A stretch of DNA of 36,789 nt from an uncultured Pseudomonadota bacterium. Its GTDB lineage: Bacteria; Myxococcota_A; UBA796; UBA9615. Positions 24,723 to 31,525 of the stretch are shown piece by piece (positions within the stretch are counted from its first letter, which is position 1; each line of letters starts with the position of its first letter). The notes under the pieces are model-generated. The model saw only the letters and a list, made by a program, of their open reading frames with translations, searched no databases and had not been told where the DNA came from. The stretch lies in NCBI GenBank assembly GCA_937891735.1, contig CALAGR010000512.1, positions 1 through 36,789 on the forward strand. The letters run 5' to 3'. Made by a program: the position numbers and the translations under genes.

Positions 24723-25577
24723 ATGGCAGGCAGCCGTCGTGAGAACCGCATCCTCGACCACTACCTCAAGGTAATGGGGGCCCATCCCCTCATGAACCGC
24801 GCCGACGAGTACGAGACAGGGCGCTTGATCATGGAAGGCACCCCCGTGGAGAAGATCCGCGCGCGGGAGAAGATGATCAACTGCAACCTGCGCCTCGTCG
24901 TGCACATCGCGAAGCAGTACGGCTACCGGGGCATGCCCCTGTCCGACCTGATCCAGGAGGGCAACATCGGGCTGATGCGCGCCGCGGAGAAGTTCGAGTA
25001 CCACCGCGGGTTCAAGTTCAGCACCTACGCCACCTGGTGGATCCGGCAGGCCATCGTGCGGGGCATCGAGTCCAGCTGCCGCACCATCCGCGTGCCCGTC
25101 TACAAGGTCGGCCTGATGAACTCCGTGCGCCAGAAGGGCAAGGAGATGGCCGGGATCCTCGGACGGGAGCCCAGCCGCGAAGAGCTCGCCGCAGAGATGC
25201 ACATGGAGCTCGGTGAGCTCGAGGACCTGCTGGGCATGGGGCGTGATCCCGTGAGCCTGGACAAGCCCGTGGGCGAAGACGGCACGACCTCGCTGGGCGA
25301 GCTGATCGCCTCCGACGCGGAGATGCCCGACAAGGCGCTCGTGGTGGAGGCGCTGCAGGATCAGGTGTTTCGCGCCCTCGCGACCCTGACCCCCCGGGAG
25401 GAGCAGGTGCTCCGGCTGCGCTACGGCATGGACGAAGGCGACGCCCTGTCCCTGGAGAAGATCGGCCGCGAATTCAGCCTCACCCGGGAGCGGATCCGGC
25501 AGATCGAGCTCCGGGCGTTGGAGAAGCTGCGCGGCACCAAGCGCCAGCACTACCTCGCGGACTTCGCGGTCGCCTGA
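24723..25577 (+). CDS. Sigma-70 family factor (group 2, RpoS/SigB-like)
   Basis: 284 residues. Region 1.2 ('[20 protein letters not shown]') is followed by region 2, with core-binding '[20 protein letters not shown]' and -10 recognition and melting '[15 protein letters not shown]'. Region 3 ('[16 protein letters not shown]') and region 4 ('[15 protein letters not shown]' HTH for the -35) complete it. Region 1.1 and the long RpoD insert are absent, so it is an alternative, RpoD-related sigma factor. The ATG at 24723 follows the operator-bearing promoter by about 45 nt; the longer ORF start at 24330 lies inside the preceding gene. Target promoters unknown. Confidence 0.92.
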   Translation: MAGSRRENRILDHYLKVMGAHPLMNRADEYETGRLIMEGTPVEKIRAREKMINCNLRLVVHIAKQYGYRGMPLSDLIQEGNIGLMRAAEKFEYHRGFKFSTYATWWIRQAIVRGIESSCRTIRVPVYKVGLMNSVRQKGKEMAGILGREPSREELAAEMHMELGELEDLLGMGRDPVSLDKPVGEDGTTSLGELIASDAEMPDKALVVEALQDQVFRALATLTPREEQVLRLRYGMDEGDALSLEKIGREFSLTRERIRQIELRALEKLRGTKRQHYLADFAVA

Positions 25578-25600
25578 CTCCGACGTAGACTGGTCCCCGC

Positions 25601-27001
25601 GTGGCCGGACCGGACACCACCTTCGACGTCGCAGAGACCCGCTCCCTGCACGCCCACCTCCCGGCGGATCTGTCGATCTCCCGGCTGCTCGTGGCGTGGT
25701 CGCCGGACGCGGACCAGGTGGGGCGCGCGGTGGCGCTGGAGTCGAGCCCGGTGCGCATCGGTCGCCGCTCCAAGAAGAGCGGACCGGAGCTCCAGCTCGC
25801 CGACGCCGCCGTGTCCCGCGAGCACGCGGTGGTCGAGCCGGCCCAGGGGGGCTGGCAGGTCCGAAACCTCGGCAGCCGGAACGGCACCTGGGTGCACGGT
25901 CAGCTCCGGGACGTGCAGGTCCTGAGCCACGGCACCGTGATCCGCATCGGCGAGACCCTGCTGCTGTTCCAGGAGCTGACCGTCAAGCTGAACGAGCGCC
26001 TGCTCGCCGAGGTCGCACCCCTCATGGGCCCGTCCCTGGCCATGGAGCGGGTGCGCGGGCAGGTCGCCGACGTCGCCCGGTCCGACATCCCCGTCCTGGT
26101 GACCGGGCCCTCCGGCACCGGCAAGGAGCTCGTCGCCGCCGAGGTGCACAAGCGATCCGGGCGGCGCGGGGCCTTCGTGCCCGTCAACTGCGGGGCGCTC
26201 CCGCGGGAGCTGGTGGAGAGCGAGCTGTTCGGACACGTGGACGGCGCCTTCACGGGGGCCCGCAAGGCGGCCCCAGGCCTGTTCCGGGCGGCCGACGGCG
26301 GCACGCTGTTCCTCGACGAGATCGGTGAGCTGCCCCTGGAGATGCAGCCGCGGCTGCTGCGCGTGCTGGCCACCGGCGAGATCCGCCCGGTGGGCTCGGA
26401 GCGGGCGACCCGGGTCGATGCGCGGGTCGTCGCCGCCACCAACCGCGACCCCGAGGGCGACGTCGCCGCGGGCACCTTCCGCGGGGACCTGCTGGCGCGC
26501 CTGTCGGGGTGGCGGATCCACATGCCCACGCTCCGGCAGCGCCGGTCGGACGTGCTCCCCATCGCGCGCCACTTCGCGGACGGGCGACTCATCCTCACCG
26601 CCGACGCCGCCGAGGCGCTGCTGCTTCACGACTGGCCCTGGAACGTCCGGGAGCTGGAGCAGACCATCCGGGCCAGCCGGGTGCGCGCCGGCAGCGGGCC
26701 CCTGACCCTGGAGCACCTGCCGGAGGCGATCCGCGAGCCCCTCGACGCGCGACACCGCGCGATGGATCAGAGGGTGACCGACGCCCTGCCCCCGGTGAGC
26801 GTGCAGGCGCCGGCGCGGATGCCCCCGGCGCTCAGCGTGCCCCGGGACCGCACCCCCGACGCGGCGGATCTGCGGCGGGTGCTCGACTGGTACGAAGGCA
26901 ACGTCTCGCAGGTGGCGGCGTTCTTCGGCAAGGAGCGGGCCCAGGTGTATCGCTGGGCGCGCCGGCTCGAGATCGACCCCACCGACTTCCGCAAAGCATG
27001 A
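25601..27001 (+). CDS. Sigma-54-dependent activator with FHA input domain
   Basis: 466 residues from a GTG 23 bp after the sigma-70-type gene. An FHA domain (about 48-125) shows 'RIGRR', 'SREHAVVEP' and 'LGSRNGTWVHG', the residues that read phospho-threonine. The AAA+ domain has 'GPSGTGK' (169-175), intact 'GAFTGA' (215-220), Walker B 'LFLDEIGEL' (D239-E240) and 'NVRELEQTI'. After a Pro-rich linker the C-terminal HTH is 'NVSQVAAFFGKERAQVYRWA'. FHA-type activators are characteristic of myxobacteria and are thought to respond to Ser/Thr kinases. No kinase is visible here, so the input partner is elsewhere. It ends in an ATGA overlap with the next gene. Confidence 0.92.
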   Translation: MAGPDTTFDVAETRSLHAHLPADLSISRLLVAWSPDADQVGRAVALESSPVRIGRRSKKSGPELQLADAAVSREHAVVEPAQGGWQVRNLGSRNGTWVHGQLRDVQVLSHGTVIRIGETLLLFQELTVKLNERLLAEVAPLMGPSLAMERVRGQVADVARSDIPVLVTGPSGTGKELVAAEVHKRSGRRGAFVPVNCGALPRELVESELFGHVDGAFTGARKAAPGLFRAADGGTLFLDEIGELPLEMQPRLLRVLATGEIRPVGSERATRVDARVVAATNRDPEGDVAAGTFRGDLLARLSGWRIHMPTLRQRRSDVLPIARHFADGRLILTADAAEALLLHDWPWNVRELEQTIRASRVRAGSGPLTLEHLPEAIREPLDARHRAMDQRVTDALPPVSVQAPARMPPALSVPRDRTPDAADLRRVLDWYEGNVSQVAAFFGKERAQVYRWARRLEIDPTDFRKA

Positions 27002-27402
27002 CGCCTGCCCCCCTGCGCGTGGCGTTCCTCGGCCTGACGGCGCTCCTGGCGTCGTCCTGCACGGGCCCCTCGTGTTCGTCCGCGATCTGCGGCTGCTGGG
27101 AGCCGTTCCGGGTGGATCTCGAGATCACGGTGGTGGACCAGGACGGCGACCCACTTCAGGACATCGAGGCGATCTGCCTCAACGAAGGGGAGCCCATCGC
27201 CGTCAGCGGCGTGGACGGCGTCATCGCCCACTCCTTCGACACCCGCGTGAGCCCCGGGTGCGGTCCCGAGCGCTGCAGGACGATCACGCTGTCGGATCCG
27301 GCCGGGCTGTGTGACGGCACCCAGAGCACCATCGCCGTCTTGAACTTCACCACGGTCGAGCTGACCTGCGAGGCTCCCGGGGACGACGACTCGGCGCGCT
27401 GA
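26998..27402 (+). CDS. Small cysteine-rich lipoprotein
   Basis: 134 residues; its ATG overlaps the stop of the FHA activator gene. 'VAFLGLTALLASSC' is a lipoprotein signal with the lipobox before Cys. The mature part is rich in cysteine ('SCSSAICGCW', 'GCGPERC') and contains 'EITVVDQDGDPLQDIEAICL', compatible with a single carboxypeptidase-regulatory-like or Ig-like beta sandwich. The tail is 'GDDDSAR'. Probably envelope-anchored, with disulfides. Function unknown; coupling to a regulator gene may be incidental. Confidence 0.65.
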   Translation: MTPAPLRVAFLGLTALLASSCTGPSCSSAICGCWEPFRVDLEITVVDQDGDPLQDIEAICLNEGEPIAVSGVDGVIAHSFDTRVSPGCGPERCRTITLSDPAGLCDGTQSTIAVLNFTTVELTCEAPGDDDSAR

Positions 27403-27412
27403 TCAGGGCTCG

Positions 27413-28600
27413 TCAGAGCGCGTCGGGGCCCACCATGCAGCCGTCGGGAGCCTCCGAGCGGCCCTCGAAGCCAGCCTCCCACTGCCAGCTCAGGTGGATG
27501 TGGTGGTGGTGGAACGGCCAGCCACTGCCGTAGGCCAGCAAGCCCACGACCTTCTGCCGCTCGGTGTTGCTGATGAGGCCCTCGTCCTCCATCTCGTAGG
27601 CCCGCGGCTCCACCAGCTCCGCCACCGCCGGATCGACCCCCGCGACCCGCACGTGCTCCGAGTCCATGAGCTTGGCGAGGAAGAACGTGGTGCGGTCCAC
27701 GTCCAGGTCCGAGGCGGGCCCGGTGCAGAAGTAGTTGTCGTTGGTGCAGATCGCCTTGCCGTTGTTCCCGTCGGACAGGCTGTAGTAGGCGATGTCCATG
27801 TCGTTGCCGTTCTCGTGGGTGCCCTCGGGGTGGCGCAGCGAGCCCACCATCCGCCCCGGCACGTCCCCGTCCCACTGGCTCATGTCCATGAACGCCAGGG
27901 CCTCGGTGTCCTCGAACTCGGCCATGGTCTCGCGGGCGGCGTACCGCGCCAGGTAGGCCACCTCCCGGCGCAGGTTGCTGTAGTGGGCCTCGTGCTCGAC
28001 GAAGTAGCCCTCCTCCAGGCTGTTGGTCTGGGGGAACTGCATGATCCGGTTGCAGGGTCCGCCCTCGTCGTCGGGATCCTCGTCGGGGAAGAAGGCGTCG
28101 CAGTCCAGGCCCTCGTGCCAGGCGCTGTTGCGGATCTCGATGTTGTAGTCACCGCGGCCGCCGTTGTACCCCTGCACCCGCAGGAACCGGCTGTAGGGGA
28201 CATCACCCGGGTTGAACCACGCGAGGCGCTCGAAGGGCTGGGAGGCCGCGGACATCCAGACGTCCTCGTCCTCTTCGTTCACCTCGTACAGGTCCAGGTC
28301 GTCCTGACCGGAGCCGTCCTCCATCTCGATGGTGACCTGGAGCCAGCGGCGGGGCGGAACGTCGACCCGGTAGTAGTCCAGATCGTCGCTGCACAGCCGC
28401 ACGCCTTCGTGGCGGGTCCAGTTCTCGGACGCGAGCCCCGCGGCCTCGTCCAGTCGGTCGTTCACCCCGGCGCCGCAGTCCTCGGAGAACGCCGGCAGGG
28501 GGTTGCTCTCGGCGTCGTCGTCGTCACCCACACCAGCGGTGGTGCAGGCCAGGGCCGGCGTGAAGAGCAGGAACAAAGCCAGGGAGCGGGTCGGTCGCAC
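27413..28600 (-). CDS. Lipoprotein with PPC-like domain and MepA/LAS-type peptidase motifs
   Basis: 395 residues. I choose the GTG at 28600, which has GGAGG at 5 nt; it gives 'MRPTRSLALFLLFTPALAC', a clean lipoprotein signal (Cys19), followed by an acidic 'GVGDDDDAE' linker. A bacterial pre-peptidase-like (PPC) beta domain (about 45-160, 'SDDLDYYRVDVPPRRWLQVT') precedes the catalytic region. There 'THENGNDMDIAYY' (HxxxxxxD, near residue 259) and 'HHHHIHLSW' (HxH, 364-369) match the zinc ligands of LAS metallopeptidases such as penicillin-insensitive murein endopeptidase MepA. By inference it cuts peptidoglycan cross-links in the periplasm; another peptide substrate is possible. Confidence 0.7.
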   Translation of the reverse strand: MRPTRSLALFLLFTPALACTTAGVGDDDDAESNPLPAFSEDCGAGVNDRLDEAAGLASENWTRHEGVRLCSDDLDYYRVDVPPRRWLQVTIEMEDGSGQDDLDLYEVNEEDEDVWMSAASQPFERLAWFNPGDVPYSRFLRVQGYNGGRGDYNIEIRNSAWHEGLDCDAFFPDEDPDDEGGPCNRIMQFPQTNSLEEGYFVEHEAHYSNLRREVAYLARYAARETMAEFEDTEALAFMDMSQWDGDVPGRMVGSLRHPEGTHENGNDMDIAYYSLSDGNNGKAICTNDNYFCTGPASDLDVDRTTFFLAKLMDSEHVRVAGVDPAVAELVEPRAYEMEDEGLISNTERQKVVGLLAYGSGWPFHHHHIHLSWQWEAGFEGRSEAPDGCMVGPDAL

Positions 28601-28713
28601 AGCCACCTCCGGCGCGGGGAGGGGCTGTTGAAGCGACCCCACGCGGCCGCGGCTTGTACCAGCGGGGGCTCTGGGGGTCCAGGCGAGTCGGGGGTGTCCG
28701 GGCCCCGGAGCGC

Positions 28714-30483
28714 TCAGACTTCGGCGTGGGTCACGTCCTTGCGAAGGAGCCGGACGGTGCCGCGGGTCAGCGCCAGCATCCCGGCGTCCCCGGCGTTCAG
28801 ATCGGCGGCGTTCGCCTCGTCGGTGTCGATGTGCATCTCGAGCAGGTAGCTGCTCTTGACGCGCACCAGCACGTCCCCGAAGACCAGATCCCGGGCCTCG
28901 GAGTCCACCGCCACGCTGACCACGTCACCGTCCTTCACGCCGTAGTGCTCGGCGTCCTCGGGCTGCATGTGGATGTGTCGCCAGGCCTGGACCACGCCCT
29001 CTTCGAGGGTGAGCCGCCCCGCCGGACCCTGCAGGGTGATGCCGGGGCTGTTGGCGACCTGGCCCGAGCGTCGGATGGGCGCATCCAGGCCCAACGCGTA
29101 CTCGTCCGTGCGCGAGACCTCGATCTGGCAGTCCCGCCGCACGGGTCCGATGATCCCGACCCGCTCGATGCTGCCGCGGGGCCCATGCAGCGTCACGCGC
29201 TCCTCGCACGCGAACTGGCCCGGCTGGGACAGCCACTTGCGGGGCGTGAGCTTGCCGTCCGGGCCGAAGAGCGCCTTGACCGCGTCCTGCGTCAGGTGCA
29301 CGTGACGAGCCGACACGGCGATGGGGATCGGCTTGTGGGCCCCCACCGCGCCCAGGTCGAGCACCATGCGCGCGACGTCCCGGGCGATGGCGTGAGCCTC
29401 GTCGGTCTTCACCACGAGGATCCGGCAGCGGGCGTGGGGCGGGCTGATCTCCACCACCGGAGCGTCCCGGGTGACCTCGCAGTCCCGGTTGAGTTCCTCG
29501 TCCAGACGCGCACCCAGGAACTCCAGCCGCTGGGCCGTTCGGTGGCGCACCAGGGCGCTGTTCTCGCCGATCCCCGCCGTGAACACGATCGCGTCCACGC
29601 CGCCCATGACCGCGGCGTAGGCGCCGATGTACTTGCGCAGGCGGTGACAGAACGCGTGCAGCGCGGCCCGGCATCGATCGTCGCCGTTCGCGGCGGCCTC
29701 CTCGATGTCCCGCATGTCGTTGCCGATCCCGCTCAGGCCCGCCAGACCGGACTCCTTGTTGAGGATCCGGTCGAGCCCGTCGGCGTCCAGGCCCTCCTGC
29801 CGCACCAGGTGCAGCAGGACGCCGGGGTCCACGTCCCCGGAGCGCGTGCCCATCACCAGCCCCTCGAGCGGGGTCATGCCCATCGACGTCTCGACGCTGC
29901 GGCCGTACTCGACGGCGGTGGCCGAGGCCCCGTTGCCCAGGTGGCAGGTGATGATGCGCAGTTCCTCGAGCGCGGCCCCGAGGTGCTCCGCGGCGCGCTC
30001 CGCCACGTACTTGTGCGACGGCCCGTGGAACCCGTACCGCCGGATCCCGTGCTTCTCCGCGAGGGCCAGGGGCAAGGCGTAGCGACGCGCGCGGTTGGGC
30101 AGGGTCGCGTGAAACGCGGTGTCGAAGACCGCCACATGAGGCACGTCGGGCAGGACGGCCCGCGCCGCGGCGACGCCCGCGAGGTTGGCGGGCACGTGCA
30201 GCGGAGCCAGCGGGATCAGGCCCCGGATCGCGTCCGTGACCGCGTCGTCGAGGTGGGTGGGGGACGTGAACAGCTCACCGCCGTGCACCACCCGATGCCC
30301 GACCGCGGCCAGCTTCACGCCGCCGGACGCGAGCAGGGCCGGAAGGGCCCCCTCCAGCGCCGCCTGGTGCCCTCCTGCGGGGATCCGCTCCACCGTGGAC
30401 TCCGCCGCGCGCGCGCCGGTGGCAGGCTCGACGATGCACAGCTTCAAGGAGCTGCTGCCAGCGTTGACTACGAGGACATGCAT
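28714..30483 (-). CDS. ackA-pduL: Acetate kinase fused to PduL-type phosphotransacylase
   Basis: 589 residues from the ATG at 30483 (GGAG 5 nt upstream; the TTG at 30498 is less likely). Residues 1-380 are acetate kinase: 'VVNAGSSSLK', 'GHRVVHGGE', 'VFDTAFHATLP', 'RYGFHGPSH', 'HLGNGAS', 'MGTRSGDVDP', with catalytic Arg and Asp positions intact. Residues about 383-589 are a PduL phosphate acyltransferase: 'IAVSARHVHLTQ', 'GPVRRDCQIEVS', 'RHIHMQPEDA', 'LEMHIDTDEANA', with the zinc-binding His residues present. Together they interconvert acetyl-CoA, acetyl-phosphate and acetate with ATP yield. The linker is short. No shell-protein or other microcompartment gene is nearby and no encapsulation peptide is evident, so it is probably cytosolic. 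It lies 39 bp downstream of the phosphorelay genes. Confidence 0.93.
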   Translation of the reverse strand: MHVLVVNAGSSSLKLCIVEPATGARAAESTVERIPAGGHQAALEGALPALLASGGVKLAAVGHRVVHGGELFTSPTHLDDAVTDAIRGLIPLAPLHVPANLAGVAAARAVLPDVPHVAVFDTAFHATLPNRARRYALPLALAEKHGIRRYGFHGPSHKYVAERAAEHLGAALEELRIITCHLGNGASATAVEYGRSVETSMGMTPLEGLVMGTRSGDVDPGVLLHLVRQEGLDADGLDRILNKESGLAGLSGIGNDMRDIEEAAANGDDRCRAALHAFCHRLRKYIGAYAAVMGGVDAIVFTAGIGENSALVRHRTAQRLEFLGARLDEELNRDCEVTRDAPVVEISPPHARCRILVVKTDEAHAIARDVARMVLDLGAVGAHKPIPIAVSARHVHLTQDAVKALFGPDGKLTPRKWLSQPGQFACEERVTLHGPRGSIERVGIIGPVRRDCQIEVSRTDEYALGLDAPIRRSGQVANSPGITLQGPAGRLTLEEGVVQAWRHIHMQPEDAEHYGVKDGDVVSVAVDSEARDLVFGDVLVRVKSSYLLEMHIDTDEANAADLNAGDAGMLALTRGTVRLLRKDVTHAEV

Positions 30484-30522
30484 GGGGACTCCGTGCAACG
30501 CCGGGCGGGATCGGCGCGGGAC

Positions 30523-30843
30523 TCAGCTCAGGGCGCGCGCGAAGCGCTGAAGCGCCGACACGGTCACTTCGAGCTGCCTTTGGGCCTGGGTGAGGTTGGT
30601 CAGGATCGTGCGGAGCTCGGCGAGGTCCGCCGCGGCGGGCCCGTGGGCGGCCGGCCCGAGGCTCTCGAGCGCTCCCACGAGCACCTCGTCGAGGCTGAAC
30701 AGCTCGAGGCCGAGGGTGCCCAGCGGGTTGTTCAGGTCGTGGCAGCTCTGCCGCAGATGCTCGCCCAGGGCCTCGCGCGCGGCATCGGTCATGTCCGCGC
30801 GGAGCTCAGCGACGAGCTTGGTGGTGTCGGTCCCCCCGGCCAT
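30523..30843 (-). CDS. Stand-alone histidine-kinase DHp-like protein
   Basis: 106 residues from the ATG at 30843, with GGAGGGG 4 nt upstream (a GTG lies one codon earlier). 'RQSCHDLNNPLGTLGLEL' resembles the H-box of histidine kinases (like HEINNPL), with His35 as the candidate phospho-acceptor. A second long helix follows ('LRTILTNLTQAQRQLEVTVS'), so the protein looks like an isolated dimerisation/phosphotransfer helical hairpin. There is no ATPase domain. It could be a phosphotransfer intermediate or a kinase-dimer inhibitor. It begins 14 bp after the HTH-receiver gene, so probably one operon. Confidence 0.65.
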   Translation of the reverse strand: MAGGTDTTKLVAELRADMTDAAREALGEHLRQSCHDLNNPLGTLGLELFSLDEVLVGALESLGPAAHGPAAADLAELRTILTNLTQAQRQLEVTVSALQRFARALS

Positions 30844-30857
30844 CACACCCCTCCGCG

Positions 30858-31457
30858 TCAGGCGCGCGTCTGCGCCACCCGCAGCGGCGGCGGCAGCATC
30901 GCGTCCACGATGTCATGCACCACCGTCGGCGCCAGCGGCTTGCGGAAGCAACGCTCGACCCCGAGCCTGAGGAGCTCGCGCTCCGCCTCGTCCGTCAGGA
31001 AGCCGGACACGATGACGATGCGCACGCTGTTCAGCGCTGCGTTGGCGCGGATCCGACGGACCACCTCGACCCCGCCGAGCCCCTCCATCTGCACGTCGAG
31101 CAACAGCAGGTGGGGCTGCTCTTCGGACACGAGCATTCCGCCTGAGAACCCGTCCGAGGCGGTGAGCACGCGGGCGTCCGGGCGGCGCGCCGACACGATG
31201 CGACGCAGCGCGCTGGCGAAGCCCACGTCGTCATCGACGATGACCACCGTCGGACTGGCGGGCGCCAGGTCCAGCGGGATCGGCATGCCCCGGGCCTGCA
31301 TGAAGGACACGAGATCGGTGCGAAGGATCCGCCAACGCCCGCCGCCGGTCTGGTAGCTCGAAAGCACACCCGCCTTGACCCACCGCAGCATGGAGCGTCG
31401 GTCCACCCCACACAGCGCGGCGGCCTGCTGCGTTGAAAATGCTTCCTGTTCAGTCAC
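30858..31457 (-). CDS. HTH-receiver protein (excisionase/MerR-like HTH, then REC)
   Basis: 199 residues from a GTG preceded by AAGGG. Residues 8-58 are an excisionase/BldC-like HTH ('STQQAAALCGVDRRSMLRWV', 'GGGRWRILRTDLVSFM'). Residues 70-190 are a receiver domain: 'VVIVDDDVGFA' (D75-D77), phospho-acceptor D121 in 'LLLLDVQMEG', 'IVSGF' and the conserved Lys in 'FRKPLAP'. The order is reversed relative to most response regulators, in which the receiver comes first. It is likely phosphorylated by the hybrid kinase encoded 68 bp upstream or by acetyl-phosphate. DNA targets unknown. Confidence 0.85.
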   Translation of the reverse strand: MTEQEAFSTQQAAALCGVDRRSMLRWVKAGVLSSYQTGGGRWRILRTDLVSFMQARGMPIPLDLAPASPTVVIVDDDVGFASALRRIVSARRPDARVLTASDGFSGGMLVSEEQPHLLLLDVQMEGLGGVEVVRRIRANAALNSVRIVIVSGFLTDEAERELLRLGVERCFRKPLAPTVVHDIVDAMLPPPLRVAQTRA

Positions 31458-31525
31458 CGTTTGCCCTTCGTCCCGCCCCGGAATGCGACAGATGAGACCT
31501 GCCCGTCGTCGTACATGACCGGGAT

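Noticed and set aside
22295-24751. 818-residue minus-strand ORF
   Set aside because: Antisense to the GGDEF and RelA/SpoT-like genes; no domain content.
28654-31356. 900-residue plus-strand ORF
   Set aside because: Antisense to AckA-PduL and the phosphorelay genes, which have clear motifs.
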